Positions 7,391-17,101 of a DNA stretch of 64,000 nt are shown piece by piece. Source of the stretch: Pseudomonas sp. ATCC PTA-122608 (lineage in GTDB: Bacteria > Pseudomonadota > Gammaproteobacteria > Pseudomonadales > Pseudomonadaceae); NCBI RefSeq assembly GCF_001952855.1, contig NZ_LPNO01000024.1:108806-172805 (forward strand), in the 5' to 3' direction. The notes under the pieces were generated by a model. It searched no databases. It saw nothing but the letters and a program-made list of their open reading frames with translations, and had not been told where the DNA came from. A program made the translations under genes and the position numbers. The stretch's first letter is position 1; every line of letters begins with the position of its first letter.

Positions 7391-9954
7391 CAGCTGAACT
7401 CACAAACGACAGTGCCGCTGGGATCAAGCCTGGCATGAGCGAACTGCAGCGACTTGCCAACGGCCATCGCATTCAGCAACCGATCCACCACCTGCGGCAA
7501 CAGGTTTGCCTCGATCCATTGATCGATAAACCTCGCGCCACTTTCGCCGTGGCTACAGCGCTCGGCCATGTGTGCGACCAGTTCCTCTGCGTGACTGAAC
7601 GTCAGCTTGCGCTGAAGCAGGCGCGCACCCAGGCGCTGAAGTTTGTTTTCAATCAGTTGATGCAGCACCACGCCCGCCATCGGGTAATACGGGACCACGC
7701 GCATACGGGCCAGCAACGCCGGTTTGAAATGAGCGGTCAGCACCGGCCGGATAGCGGCGTGCAGGGTCTCGACCTCCGGTTGTTGCCCTTCGGCGCAGAG
7801 CTCAGTGATACGTTGGCCGCCCAGATTGGAAGTCATCAGGATCAGGGTGTTGCGAAAATCGATTTCACGCCCTTCGCCGTCATTGGCTACGCCTTTGTCG
7901 AACACTTGGTAAAACAGGTTCAAGACATCCGGGTCGGCCTTCTCGACCTCGTCGAGCAGCACCACGGAGTAGGGTTTTTGCCGCACGGCCTCCGTCAGCA
8001 CGCCGCCCTCTCCATAGCCCACATAACCCGGCGGTGCTCCGATCAGTCGGGACAGGGAATGTTTCTCCTGGTACTCAGACATATTGATCGTGGTGACAAA
8101 CCGCTCACCGCCGTACAACAAGTCAGCCAGGGCGTGGGCCGTTTCTGTCTTGCCTACGCCGCTGGGGCCTACCAGCAGGAATACACCTACGGGAGCATCC
8201 GGCCTGTTCACACCGGCGGCGACAGCGCGCAGGCAGCGATCCAGGACCTGCACGGCGCACTCCTGACCGAGGATGCGACCGCGTAAATCATCGGCAAAAC
8301 TCAGGACCTTCGCACTGTGTTCACGGGCCAATTGTTCCAGTGGAACGCCGGTCCAGGCGCTGATCACCTGTGCCACCAGCCGTGGGCACACTTCAAAACT
8401 GACCAGCCGCTGCTGGTGCTGTATGGCCTGCAACGCTTGGTGGGCCTCAGCCAAAAGCCGTTCAATGGCTTCAATGTTTTCGCCGCTGTTACGAGCGTCG
8501 ACCAGTTGCTGGCGCAGCGAGAGCATCTTGTGGGCCAGGTCGCATTGGCAGGTCCAGCGTTGTTCAAGCCGTGACTGTGCGACCTCGACTTCTTCCAGTC
8601 TCTGTGTGAGTCGTTGCAACGCCGGTTCATCGATGGCCAACCCCGCGTCGGCGTCCCGGCGCACGGCGAGTTGCTGACGCCTGCCCTCGGCCAGCTCGGC
8701 GCGCAGGCGCTGCAGTTCGTCTGGCGCCGTCACCAGGCTGATGCGCACCCGGGCACAAGCGGTGTCCAACACGTCCACGGCCTTGTCAGGCAACTGGCGT
8801 CCGGCCAGATAGCGAGCACTCAACTGCGCGGCGGCAACCACGGCATCATCGCGTACGTAGACGCCGTGACTGGCCTCATACACCGGGGCCAACCCACGCA
8901 AAATGGTCACCGCCTCCTCTACTGTCGGCTCGCGCACCAGCACCGGCTGGAAACGCCGCGCCAACGCAGGGTCTTTCTCGAAGTATTTCTTGTACTCCGA
9001 CCAGGTCGTGGCAGCGATGGTCCGCAGCTCACCCCGCGCCAATGCCGGCTTGAGCAGGTTGGCAGCATCGGAGCTACCGGCCTGGCCGCCTGCGCCAACC
9101 AAGGTGTGGGCCTCGTCGATAAACAGAATGACCGGTTGCAGCGAGACGTTGACCTCGTCGATCAGGCCCTTCAGGCGCCGTTCAAACTCACCCTTGATGG
9201 TGGCACCGGCTTGCAGCAAGCCCATGTCCAAGACCAGCAGACGCACGTCCCTCAGCCCCTCTGGCACTTGCTCACTCACGATTCGCAGGGCCAGGCCCTC
9301 GACTATTGCGGTTTTTCCGACACCCGCCTCGCCCACGAGAATGGGGTTGTTCTTGCGCCGCCGCGCAAGGGTATCGATCATTTGGCGAATTTCGTGATCG
9401 CGACAGAGTACGGGGTCGAGCTTTCCGTCCCGAGCCTGGCGCGTCAGATCATGGGTAAAGCGCTCCAGTAATGAACGCCCCACTTCAGCGGGAGGCATCC
9501 GAGGGCTGTCACTCAAGAGAAAATCGAGCACGCGTTGCGCATCAAGCTTGCTCAACACCGCCTGATAACGGCTGCCCGCGTGCTGCAGCGGGTGGCGCAA
9601 CAAAGCGAGCAACAAGGCACCGTGTTCCACTTCGCTTCGCCCAAGCTCCAGGTGGGCGACCAGCAAGGCTTGTTGCAACCATTGCACCAAGGCGGGTGAA
9701 AACACCGGATTACGGGAGGCGCTCTGGTCAGTCCTGGGTTGCAGCACTGCATGCAACTCGCCCACATCCACGCCCGCATCCTGCAGCGCACGCATCAGTA
9801 CAGCCTCCGGATGCTCCAGGAGAGTCAACAGCAGGTCTTCCACCAAGACCTCGCCGCCGCCGCGAGTGACACAACGTTCGGCGCAGCGTTCCAGATCGCG
9901 CCGTGTGGACGCCGTCAATGCCTGGATAAGTTGTTGCAGGTCCACATTCATCAT
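7390..9954 (-). CDS. clpV: T6SS sheath-disassembly ATPase ClpV (TssH)
   Basis: Hexameric AAA+ ATPase that unfolds the contracted TssB/TssC sheath for reuse. It has a Clp N-terminal domain, a first AAA+ module with Walker A GEAGVGKT near residue 215, a coiled middle domain and a second AAA+ module with GPSGVGKTETAH near residue 605. This is the standard two-ring layout at about 855 residues. Several starts cluster here: TTG 9963, ATG 9960, ATG 9954 and ATG 9951. I prefer 9954 because the AGGGA upstream sits nine bases away, whereas it is only about three bases from 9960. Confidence 0.96.
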   Translation of the reverse strand: MMNVDLQQLIQALTASTRRDLERCAERCVTRGGGEVLVEDLLLTLLEHPEAVLMRALQDAGVDVGELHAVLQPRTDQSASRNPVFSPALVQWLQQALLVAHLELGRSEVEHGALLLALLRHPLQHAGSRYQAVLSKLDAQRVLDFLLSDSPRMPPAEVGRSLLERFTHDLTRQARDGKLDPVLCRDHEIRQMIDTLARRRKNNPILVGEAGVGKTAIVEGLALRIVSEQVPEGLRDVRLLVLDMGLLQAGATIKGEFERRLKGLIDEVNVSLQPVILFIDEAHTLVGAGGQAGSSDAANLLKPALARGELRTIAATTWSEYKKYFEKDPALARRFQPVLVREPTVEEAVTILRGLAPVYEASHGVYVRDDAVVAAAQLSARYLAGRQLPDKAVDVLDTACARVRISLVTAPDELQRLRAELAEGRRQQLAVRRDADAGLAIDEPALQRLTQRLEEVEVAQSRLEQRWTCQCDLAHKMLSLRQQLVDARNSGENIEAIERLLAEAHQALQAIQHQQRLVSFEVCPRLVAQVISAWTGVPLEQLAREHSAKVLSFADDLRGRILGQECAVQVLDRCLRAVAAGVNRPDAPVGVFLLVGPSGVGKTETAHALADLLYGGERFVTTINMSEYQEKHSLSRLIGAPPGYVGYGEGGVLTEAVRQKPYSVVLLDEVEKADPDVLNLFYQVFDKGVANDGEGREIDFRNTLILMTSNLGGQRITELCAEGQQPEVETLHAAIRPVLTAHFKPALLARMRVVPYYPMAGVVLHQLIENKLQRLGARLLQRKLTFSHAEELVAHMAERCSHGESGARFIDQWIEANLLPQVVDRLLNAMAVGKSLQFAHARLDPSGTVVCEFS

Positions 9955-9966
9955 ATTCATCAATCC

Positions 9967-10974
9967 CTAATGAGTTTTACTGGCCAAGGTGACCACACCG
10001 TCGGCTCGCTCATGCCCCAACCAACTGGTCCAGCCCAAGCGGCAGACGTTGTGCTCACCAATGTGCAACGGCCGAACCTCTCCCTCTGCCAACACCAATC
10101 GCACGTCGTACTCCAAGGGGTCCCGGACGGCGAAACGCACCAGCGCACACAGCGGTTCATAACCTGACCCGGTGGGCAAAAAATCATGAAACCGCTCCCA
10201 CCCCAGTGCCAGCACATGGACCCTGAACATCCCGCTGCGATCGATAATCCGGTCGCCCAGCACCAGGTCAGAACCCAGCGTGCTATAGCTGCGACCAAGG
10301 TCATTACGCTGCTCTTGGCCGATTACCACCGTGCGCTTGACCCATTGCTCGATGACCAGCCGACTGTGCTTGAAGTAATAACGCAGCACGGTCTCGATCA
10401 GTGCGGCGGAGTGCGCACGCAGACTGAGCAGTCCCAGGTAGGGCAACAGACGCTTCCAGTTCAGTTGGGCGCCGCTGCGAATCGCGCTGCCACCCAGACC
10501 TACCAACGCGAACATCTGCTCGGAAAATGGATCGCAGGCGCCCGTTTGAAAGCTCGCCTGATAACGGTATTTCCGCCAGATCGGCACTATCAACCGGTGC
10601 AGGCGATGGTGAAAAAGATCCAGGAAATCACGCGTCGAATTACCGCCCACTGCGTCGGCAAAGGCTTGCTCACCATAGAACGCTGGCAGCGGTGACCCCG
10701 TACCAAACAGCCCCAGCACATTGAGACGAAGGCGTGCCCGCAAATGGCCGTGCTCGACAAAAAACTCCACGCGGTCAATATCGTTGCCGGGAAACCCGAA
10801 GCCAGGATTGGCCTGGAACTCCAGTTGGTCGTACAACGCTTCCTCGTCAAGCGAGGGGTGCGCCTCGCGCAAACGCTCGATGATCTGCGCGACCGCCTGA
10901 AACACCGAGTACTCGCGAATCATTCGGGACAGTGCGGTTAAAGCAGGGGCTGCTGGCCCATGCGAGGTGGCCAT
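9967..10974 (-). CDS. tssG: T6SS baseplate protein TssG
   Basis: Baseplate wedge subunit that works with TssE, TssF and TssK. The 335-residue length and sequence (MIREYSVFQAVAQIIERL near the start, a GDRIIDRSGMFRVHV segment late) fit the TssG/ImpH family. The ATG at 10974 lies inside the end of tssF, a 37-nt overlap, but has AAGGAG ten bases upstream and so is favoured over an internal ATG at 10923. No signal peptide or membrane segment is seen. Confidence 0.94.
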   Translation of the reverse strand: MATSHGPAAPALTALSRMIREYSVFQAVAQIIERLREAHPSLDEEALYDQLEFQANPGFGFPGNDIDRVEFFVEHGHLRARLRLNVLGLFGTGSPLPAFYGEQAFADAVGGNSTRDFLDLFHHRLHRLIVPIWRKYRYQASFQTGACDPFSEQMFALVGLGGSAIRSGAQLNWKRLLPYLGLLSLRAHSAALIETVLRYYFKHSRLVIEQWVKRTVVIGQEQRNDLGRSYSTLGSDLVLGDRIIDRSGMFRVHVLALGWERFHDFLPTGSGYEPLCALVRFAVRDPLEYDVRLVLAEGEVRPLHIGEHNVCRLGWTSWLGHERADGVVTLASKTH

Positions 10975-12713
10975 AGGTACACGTCTCCTTGTGTGCTGAT
11001 CACTCGCAGTTCGTGATACGAGTTGAGGCTGGCGTAAAGTGCAAAGAACTCATTGAGTACCGAGGCAAAAACAAACACGTCGCCCTCCCCCAGGTAACCT
11101 TCTGGATCGATGGTGAGATCAACCCGCAACCCGCGAAATGGCAGGCCTCGGTGCAACCGGTCCACAGGCTGGTGACTGATCGACTGGAGTGCGCCCAACC
11201 GTCTCCGGCTGACCTTCTCAACCTGGCGGTCGTGATAACGCGGCAGGTCGTAGGTTTCGAGGATCACTCTCAAGGCGTTGATATCGGTCAATGACAAATA
11301 GTTGAGCGACATATTGCTGATCAGTCGCCACAGGAAGTCGCTGTCCAGAGGAGGCGAAAAACTGGGCGTTGCGGCTGTGAGGTTGCGAAACGTCAGAAAC
11401 TCGGGCGTCTGCTCGCAGGCCTGGTTGATATCCCCCACCTGTAACAGGCGCGGCAGGTTGTGGTTGGTACAGGTCAGCTCAACCGACAGGGTTTCCTGAT
11501 CATGCCCCTGGCGTTGGTCGAAACTCAGCCAGGTGTCCATTCCGGTATGTTGCAGTGAAGGTCGCAGGCGAACGCCATAGCTGGGCGACCCGCTGCCAAA
11601 ATCATGTTCAAACGACTCGAACGGTACATATTCCTGATAACCCAGGCCTCCCGGCCGCCATCCTGTGACTTTGTCGATGGAAAATATGCCGCAGTTACCC
11701 CGGGTGTATTCGCCAGGCAACAGCAGGTATTCGTCCTGCCTGCCGTCCAGGCGTATTGGCACGCTATCGTGCTTGAACAGATTGACGATGGGCGTGCAAT
11801 ACAGCTTCACGTTGTCCAGGGTCGGCGTCAGTCGTTCAAGGCCGCGGCCACGCATGCTGAAGCGTAGCGCCAGGCCGTGCACCTGCTTGAGCAGGTCAAC
11901 GGGCAACCCTTTGAGCACATCCAGACCACCTACATCGACAAACAGGTATTTGTCGGGGAAGGCGAAATACTCCTGCAAATGGCGATAGCCACGGAAGGTA
12001 TTCAACGGGTAAGGGATCAGTCCCTCCTCTTCGGAAAAGCCGACTGGGCTGATCGCGTTACTGGACAGACGCAATGAGGTAGCCTCGCCATCAGCGCCGA
12101 TAACCGGCTGCCCGTCGCGTCCCAAAGGCACTAACTCGAACCCGTCCAAATGACGCAAAAGCCCAAGGTAAAGCGCCTGGCTGAGGGGCTGCTCCCCCGC
12201 TAGATGCAGACGCAAGCAGTCCAGTGCCAACTCGCTGAAGTTACCCTCGGCCGTCATTTCCAGACGCAGGCACAGCAAAGCGCCCTCGCCCTGTACCGAG
12301 TACTCCAGGGCCGCCAGTTGCAGCGGTAAAACCTGCGTCGGGTAACAGGTACGAAAACGGCAACGCTCACCGTTGATGGCAATGCTTTCCACCGGTGTAT
12401 CCCGCTCGACCCTGATGGCAGGCCCTGCCCGCTTGAGCGGGTCAAACTGCAGCATGCTGAACGCTGGCAGCGGCCGCATATAGTTGGGCCACAGCAAATG
12501 CATCAACGAGTGGCTCAACTCCGGCAACTGGTCATCAAGCTTCTGACGCAAGCGACCCGTGAGGAATGCAAAACCCTCGAGCAACCGCTCCACATCCGGA
12601 TCCTGTCCGGCCTCCCCCAGAAACGGTGCGAGTGCCGGGTTACGCTCGCAGAAGCGTCGCCCCAACTGCCGCAGCGCACTCAGCTCTCCCTGGTAATAGC
12701 GATTAAACGACAT
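10938..12713 (-). CDS. tssF: T6SS baseplate protein TssF
   Basis: Main baseplate wedge protein of the T6SS (VasA/ImpG family). The 591-residue product begins MSFNRYYQGELSALRQLGRRF, the conserved family start. An in-frame TTG 15 bases upstream is less likely because family members begin at MSFN. The gene overlaps tssE at its 5' end (11 nt) and tssG at its 3' end (37 nt), consistent with a tightly coupled baseplate module tssE-tssF-tssG. Confidence 0.96.
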   Translation of the reverse strand: MSFNRYYQGELSALRQLGRRFCERNPALAPFLGEAGQDPDVERLLEGFAFLTGRLRQKLDDQLPELSHSLMHLLWPNYMRPLPAFSMLQFDPLKRAGPAIRVERDTPVESIAINGERCRFRTCYPTQVLPLQLAALEYSVQGEGALLCLRLEMTAEGNFSELALDCLRLHLAGEQPLSQALYLGLLRHLDGFELVPLGRDGQPVIGADGEATSLRLSSNAISPVGFSEEEGLIPYPLNTFRGYRHLQEYFAFPDKYLFVDVGGLDVLKGLPVDLLKQVHGLALRFSMRGRGLERLTPTLDNVKLYCTPIVNLFKHDSVPIRLDGRQDEYLLLPGEYTRGNCGIFSIDKVTGWRPGGLGYQEYVPFESFEHDFGSGSPSYGVRLRPSLQHTGMDTWLSFDQRQGHDQETLSVELTCTNHNLPRLLQVGDINQACEQTPEFLTFRNLTAATPSFSPPLDSDFLWRLISNMSLNYLSLTDINALRVILETYDLPRYHDRQVEKVSRRRLGALQSISHQPVDRLHRGLPFRGLRVDLTIDPEGYLGEGDVFVFASVLNEFFALYASLNSYHELRVISTQGDVYLWPPRMGQQPLL

Positions 12714-13128
12714 CCGGTTTGACCTCAACCTGTGCGCCGTGAGCCAGGCTTGCGCAGAAAGCGACTGTTTGCGTCAAGCCGTCGACCTCCATTGCACCTT
12801 CGATGGAAAACGCCAGGGTCAACGGATCACGGTCCTGAGGTATTGCCCTGACACATACATCCTTCAGACGAGGTTCATAGGCCTGGATAGAGCGCTCAAT
12901 CAGGAAACGGGCCTGGATCAACGCGTCATGCAGGCTGAGGCGCATGTCGTTCAGATCAGGCAACCCGTAGTCCGGGAGCGTCAGTACGCTGCCCACACGG
13001 GTGCTGAGCATTTTCGCCAAGTGGCTTGCCACGGACTCCACGGCACAGCCCTGCGGGCTGCGCCCCACGCCGGAATCCAGGCGTTCGAACAGGCTGCGGT
13101 TTTGGGTAATCACGTGGCTACGGCTCAT
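12703..13128 (-). CDS. tssE: T6SS baseplate gp25-like protein TssE
   Basis: Homologue of phage T4 gp25, the baseplate protein that seeds sheath polymerisation. The product has 141 residues. The gp25-like core includes LFERLDSG near the start and VLTLPDYGLPDLNDM in the middle, a typical TssE pattern. I placed the start at the ATG at 13128, which overlaps the tssC stop by four bases (ATGA). The frame stays open upstream, but that part lies inside tssC and is not expected to be translated. Confidence 0.93.
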   Translation of the reverse strand: MSRSHVITQNRSLFERLDSGVGRSPQGCAVESVASHLAKMLSTRVGSVLTLPDYGLPDLNDMRLSLHDALIQARFLIERSIQAYEPRLKDVCVRAIPQDRDPLTLAFSIEGAMEVDGLTQTVAFCASLAHGAQVEVKPDVV

Positions 13129-14600
13129 TCTTTGTCGAGCTTGCCGACGAGAGACAATGTGAAGTCCGCCCCCATGTACTTGAAGTGCGGCCGAACGCTC
13201 AGGTTGACGCGGTACCAACCGGGCTCTCCGTCGACATCGCTGACTACGATACGTGCCGCCCGAAGCGGGCGGCGTCCACGCACTTCGGCGCTGGGGTTAT
13301 CCTGATCGGCTACGTATTGGCGAATCCACTTGTTGAGTTCCAGTTCGAGGTCGGTGCGTTCCTTCCACGATCCCAGCTGTTCGCGCTGCAGTACCTTGAG
13401 GTAGTGGGCCAGTCGATTGACGATCATCATGTAAGGCAACTGGGTGCCAAGCCGGTAGTTCAGCTCCGCGACCTTGCCCTCGGCGCTGATTCCAAAGGAC
13501 TTGGGTTTCTGCACCGAGCTGGCGGAAAAGAACGCCGCATTGTCGCTGCCCTTGCGCATGGTCAAGGCGATGAAGCCTTCTTGCGCCAGTTCGTATTCGC
13601 GTCGGTCGGATACCAGCACCTCGGTAGGAATCTTGGTTTCGATCTCACCCATGCTGTGAAAGTGATGCAGCGGCAAGTCCTCTACCGCGCCACCACTTTG
13701 CGGGCCGATAATGTTCGGGCACCAGCGAAACCGGGCGAAGCTGTCCGTCAAGCGGGTGGCGAAGGCATACGCCGTGTTACCCCACAGATAATGCTCGTGG
13801 CTGCTGGCCACATTTTCCTGGTAAGCGAAGGTCTTGACCGGGCAATCAATGGGATCGTATGGCGTCCTCAGCAGGAAGCGCGGAACGGTGAGGCCGATGT
13901 AACGGGCATCTTCGCTCTGGCGAAAGCTCTGCCATTTGGCAAACTGCGGCCCTTCGAAGTGGTCCTTCAGGTCCTTGAGGTTGGGCAGGCCGGTGAAGCT
14001 CTCCAGGCCAAAGAACCCTGGGCCGGCGGCCGCGATGAACGGTGCATGGGCCATGCAGGCAACGCTTGAAACGTACTGCATCAACCTGACGTCGGGCGCA
14101 CTGGGCGAGAGGAAATAATTGGCGATGATTGCCCCTACGGGCTGACCGCCGAACTGACCGTATTCGGCACTGTAAATATGCTTGTAGAGGCCAGACTGGG
14201 TAACTTCCGGTGAGTCTTCGAAGTCATCCAGCAGGTCCTGGCGAGAGACGTTCAGCAGTTCGATCTTGATGTTTTCACGAAAATTGGTGCGCTCAATCAG
14301 CAATTGCAGGCCGCGCCAGGACGACTCCAGCGCCTGGAAATCGGGATGGTGGAGAATCTCATCCATTTGCTGGCTCAGCCGTGCGTCAATCTCGGCAATC
14401 ATCCGGTCAACCAGGCGCTTCTTGACCGGTTCGCCCCGGTTCTGCGGCTTGATCAGTTCCTCGATAAATGCCGAGACCCCGCGCTTTGCGATGCCATAAG
14501 CCTCATCGTCGGCGCTGAGACGGGTTTGGGCAATGATGTCGTCGAGAATGCTGTATTCATCAGTTGCGGGAGCGTGCAACGGGCTTTGGCTGGTAGTCAT
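13125..14600 (-). CDS. tssC: T6SS contractile sheath large subunit TssC
   Basis: Large sheath protein; with TssB it forms the contractile tube around Hcp. The 491 residues are typical. Recognisable segments include LIERTNFRENIKIELLNVS, the VGAIIANY region and a C terminus with NLSVRPHFKYMGADFTLSLVGKLD. It starts 27 nt after the tssB stop with AAGGA about ten bases before the ATG. TssC is among the most conserved T6SS proteins, so identification is secure. Confidence 0.97.
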   Translation of the reverse strand: MTTSQSPLHAPATDEYSILDDIIAQTRLSADDEAYGIAKRGVSAFIEELIKPQNRGEPVKKRLVDRMIAEIDARLSQQMDEILHHPDFQALESSWRGLQLLIERTNFRENIKIELLNVSRQDLLDDFEDSPEVTQSGLYKHIYSAEYGQFGGQPVGAIIANYFLSPSAPDVRLMQYVSSVACMAHAPFIAAAGPGFFGLESFTGLPNLKDLKDHFEGPQFAKWQSFRQSEDARYIGLTVPRFLLRTPYDPIDCPVKTFAYQENVASSHEHYLWGNTAYAFATRLTDSFARFRWCPNIIGPQSGGAVEDLPLHHFHSMGEIETKIPTEVLVSDRREYELAQEGFIALTMRKGSDNAAFFSASSVQKPKSFGISAEGKVAELNYRLGTQLPYMMIVNRLAHYLKVLQREQLGSWKERTDLELELNKWIRQYVADQDNPSAEVRGRRPLRAARIVVSDVDGEPGWYRVNLSVRPHFKYMGADFTLSLVGKLDKE

Positions 14601-14627
14601 AGTGTCAGTGTCCTTTTACTGAGTGAG

Positions 14628-15125
14628 TCATACGGCTGGGCTGCCCAGCCCCAATTCCGCCAATACCCGGGTGCGGGACTCGTCATCGGCGAGGGCGTTT
14701 TCAATGGCTTTTCGAAAGCTCGGTGTGTTGCCCAGCGGCCCCTTCAGCGCCACGAGTGCATCACGCAGTTCCATGAGCTTTTTCAGCTCGGGTATTTGCT
14801 CAACCAGATGCGCAGGGTTGAAGTCCTTCATGGAGTTGATCCTGACCTGGATCGCCAGCTCATCGGGTTCGGTAGAATCCTGGAGCCGATTGGGGACGCT
14901 TAAGGTCAAGCTCAAGGCTTGCTTGGCCAACACCTCGTCAAGGCTGTTCTTGTCGATGCCGACGGGCTTGCGGTCTTCGAGCTGGCGCGGGTCTTCGCGC
15001 TGGGTGAAGTCGCCAAGCACCAGCAGTTTCAACGGCAGCTCCACCTCTTCCTGCGCGTTGCCGACGGCGGGTTTGAACGTGATATTGACGCGTTCCTTGG
15101 GGGCTACCGAACCTTCTTTCGCCAT
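14628..15125 (-). CDS. tssB: T6SS contractile sheath small subunit TssB
   Basis: Small sheath protein that pairs with TssC. The 165-residue product starts MAKEGSVAPKERVNITFKP, the family N terminus, and holds the conserved LKLLVLGDFT segment and INSMKDFNPAHLVEQIPEL. The start at 15125 is fixed by a strong AAAGGAG five to eight bases upstream. The frame runs open further upstream into tssA sequence, which I treat as non-coding in this frame. Confidence 0.97.
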   Translation of the reverse strand: MAKEGSVAPKERVNITFKPAVGNAQEEVELPLKLLVLGDFTQREDPRQLEDRKPVGIDKNSLDEVLAKQALSLTLSVPNRLQDSTEPDELAIQVRINSMKDFNPAHLVEQIPELKKLMELRDALVALKGPLGNTPSFRKAIENALADDESRTRVLAELGLGSPAV

Positions 15126-15159
15126 GGTATTTCTCCTTTTTTTCGGGTGGCTCGAAAGC

Positions 15160-16710
15160 CTATTCAAGTACCGCTTCAAGATCGAAGTGGCATAGCCTGC
15201 GATGGACATCTTCCTTGCGCTCACGCACAGAATGGCTTTGCGGCAACACGTCACAACAGCCATGCAGGAGCTGAAGCACTTCAACCGCGAGTTCGGGCTC
15301 CCAGCGCTGCAAGCCTGATTGCTGCAGTTCGTGGTCCAGGTGCTCAAGCTGGACTTTGGCAAGGTCATGCTTGCCCGCCAGCACACATAACCTGGCCTGG
15401 CCTAGCCGCCAATGAAATCGGGCACGGTCGCCTGCGGCGCTTTGCAGGCCTTGCTTGAGCGACCGAACGGCCGCCTTGAAGCCATCCTTGCGCAGCACGG
15501 GCATGACGTCGTGTAATGCTTTGTCCCAAGGGGCAGCTTGGGCATCAAGTGCAGTCTTGGGTGACACCGGACCTTGCAGATGGCGGGTAACCTGCGTGTT
15601 GATCCAGCCCCGGGTGACGGAGTCGGCGAACGGTGTTCCATCGTGAAAGCGCAACTGCACGAGCCCAGGCAATCGTTGGAGCAACAAGGCGAAGTGCACT
15701 TCCAGCTCGGTCATGGCCAAATCGGCCTGAAGTGTCTGCAGGCACTCCCACACCCTATACAACCCGTCAAACCAGAAAGGAGCGCAAGCCAGGCTGACCT
15801 CAAGCTCCAACAACAGGTCGGCGTACTGCCCTTGGACAAAGCGCTCCTGGTAGCGCTTGAGCTTGTCCGGCGCCGGGCCTCGCAAAGGCGTGACCTGCTC
15901 GTTGTCACAGTCCGGGAGGCTGGTGATCGTCAGCCAGGTCAACGTTCGGTTCAGACGTAGCGCGCGCAGGTCGGTAGCATTCTGGCGCTGCCACCAGGCA
16001 GACAAAGGCCGGGCATTCTCCTGCAGCGTACGCAGCAGCTTATGGGCATCCCTTTCGTTATCCACGACCGGCTCGGGCGCCAGCAGTTGAGTCGCTACCT
16101 GTGTGATCTGGGCGATCCCTGCTGCGATAACACTCGGTGGATCGCTCTCGGTTGTCTGCTGCAACCCGTCCGAGAGCCGCCTGCGAATCGGTAGCAACAA
16201 TGGCGCATCTCCGCAGAGATGTTGAGTCCATAACTCATCCAGCCGGGTCAGGTGTTCGAGCATGCAGTGGAATAAGGGCCGTTGGTCCTTGAACGAAAGA
16301 TTTTGCGCAAGCATCTGATCGAGGCGAGGGACCAGCCAACCAAATGCTGCACTGCGGGTGCGCGGTTTGCTTGGGTATACGACCGCCCAATGATGCTCAC
16401 AGAGGTAGCGCAACAATCCGAGGCCTGCGAGCAATCCGGGGAAGGATTCGCGCTGATGCAATGCCCAGGTCAACCAGACCGCGACTCGCAAGTCCTTGGA
16501 CTGTTGGCGTAACAAGGCCTCACTTTTTTCCACGACCCATTGCCAGTCAGGCTGACTGTTACCGTGCATTGAATGCGCCTTGCCCAGTTCGGTTTCAAGT
16601 GCCTCGTACTCAGTAGAAAAACGCATATCGGCGCCCGCAAAACTCTCTGTCGAGTTGGGCGTCTGCGCAAGTTTCAGGTAGAAATCGGAAAGCCTGTCTG
16701 AATAAACCAT
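15160..16710 (-). CDS. tssA: T6SS assembly protein TssA (ImpA N-terminal domain)
   Basis: TssA proteins prime and cap the growing sheath at the baseplate or distal end. The 516-residue product has an ImpA-type N-terminal half (roughly residues 30-180, including WVVEKSEALLRQQSKDLRVAVWLTWAL) and a longer C-terminal half typical of VasJ-like TssA. I chose the ATG at 16710 (MVYSDRLSDFYLKLAQ). No strong Shine-Dalgarno lies at optimal distance; AGGGAAG is about 20 bases away. It is the first gene of the minus-strand T6SS operon, 112 nt after the predicted sigma-54 start site. Confidence 0.92.
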   Translation of the reverse strand: MVYSDRLSDFYLKLAQTPNSTESFAGADMRFSTEYEALETELGKAHSMHGNSQPDWQWVVEKSEALLRQQSKDLRVAVWLTWALHQRESFPGLLAGLGLLRYLCEHHWAVVYPSKPRTRSAAFGWLVPRLDQMLAQNLSFKDQRPLFHCMLEHLTRLDELWTQHLCGDAPLLLPIRRRLSDGLQQTTESDPPSVIAAGIAQITQVATQLLAPEPVVDNERDAHKLLRTLQENARPLSAWWQRQNATDLRALRLNRTLTWLTITSLPDCDNEQVTPLRGPAPDKLKRYQERFVQGQYADLLLELEVSLACAPFWFDGLYRVWECLQTLQADLAMTELEVHFALLLQRLPGLVQLRFHDGTPFADSVTRGWINTQVTRHLQGPVSPKTALDAQAAPWDKALHDVMPVLRKDGFKAAVRSLKQGLQSAAGDRARFHWRLGQARLCVLAGKHDLAKVQLEHLDHELQQSGLQRWEPELAVEVLQLLHGCCDVLPQSHSVRERKEDVHRRLCHFDLEAVLE

Positions 16711-16833
16711 TATGGGCCGCACTCTACTTCCCTGGACACATGAGTGAACTAACGGCAATTTAAGCAAACGTCAGAACACTGCTTTAAGTTCGTCTTCCCG
16801 GCGAGAAGAGTACGAACCTTATCCATGCAAAAG

Positions 16834-16848
16834 GCAATGTTCAAGCCA
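16834..16848 (-). promoter_or_regulatory. Sigma-54-type promoter for the tssA operon
   Basis: Read on the minus strand this is TGGCTTGAACATTGC. It has GG and GC in the -24/-12 positions with ten bases between, against the consensus TGGCACG-N4-TTGC (two mismatches). The predicted start site is near 16822, giving a leader of about 112 nt. A sigma-54 activator is encoded in the same operon, which supports the call. No experiment is implied. Confidence 0.65.
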
Positions 16849-16894
16849 CGAAGTAACGGTTAAGGAATTTCCTACAAAAATAAAAATTCGCCGG

Positions 16895-16912
16895 TGCGCA
16901 ACAAGTTGCGCA
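16895..16912. promoter_or_regulatory. Perfect 8-bp dyad, possible activator site
   Basis: TGCGCAAC-AA-GTTGCGCA, two perfect 8-bp arms around a 2-bp centre. The centre lies about 82 bp upstream of the predicted tssA start site, a common distance for enhancer-binding-protein sites. It would be a reasonable site for the VasH-like activator. That link is inference from position and symmetry only. Confidence 0.45.
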
Positions 16913-16977
16913 ACCCAAATAACGCGTACGACTATGTTTTATGTATCGCCCCGGCGAACAAGCCACGTATCAATACG

Positions 16978-16993
16978 GCGCAACTAACTGCAC
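16978..16993. promoter_or_regulatory. Degenerate second copy of the dyad
   Basis: GCGCAAC-TA-ACTGCAC resembles the dyad at 16895-16912: the left half is identical over seven bases and the right half matches four of seven. It lies about 142 bp before the predicted hcp start site. It may be a weaker activator site serving hcp, or chance. Confidence 0.25.
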
Positions 16994-17101
16994 ACCTCTG
17001 CGCAAACAAATACAACTAACTTCAGCTACAAACCAGCATCACGCCATAAAAGAAAACCAATAAAATCTTAACTCCCAGATTTCATTAGCTTTTGGACTTT
17101 C

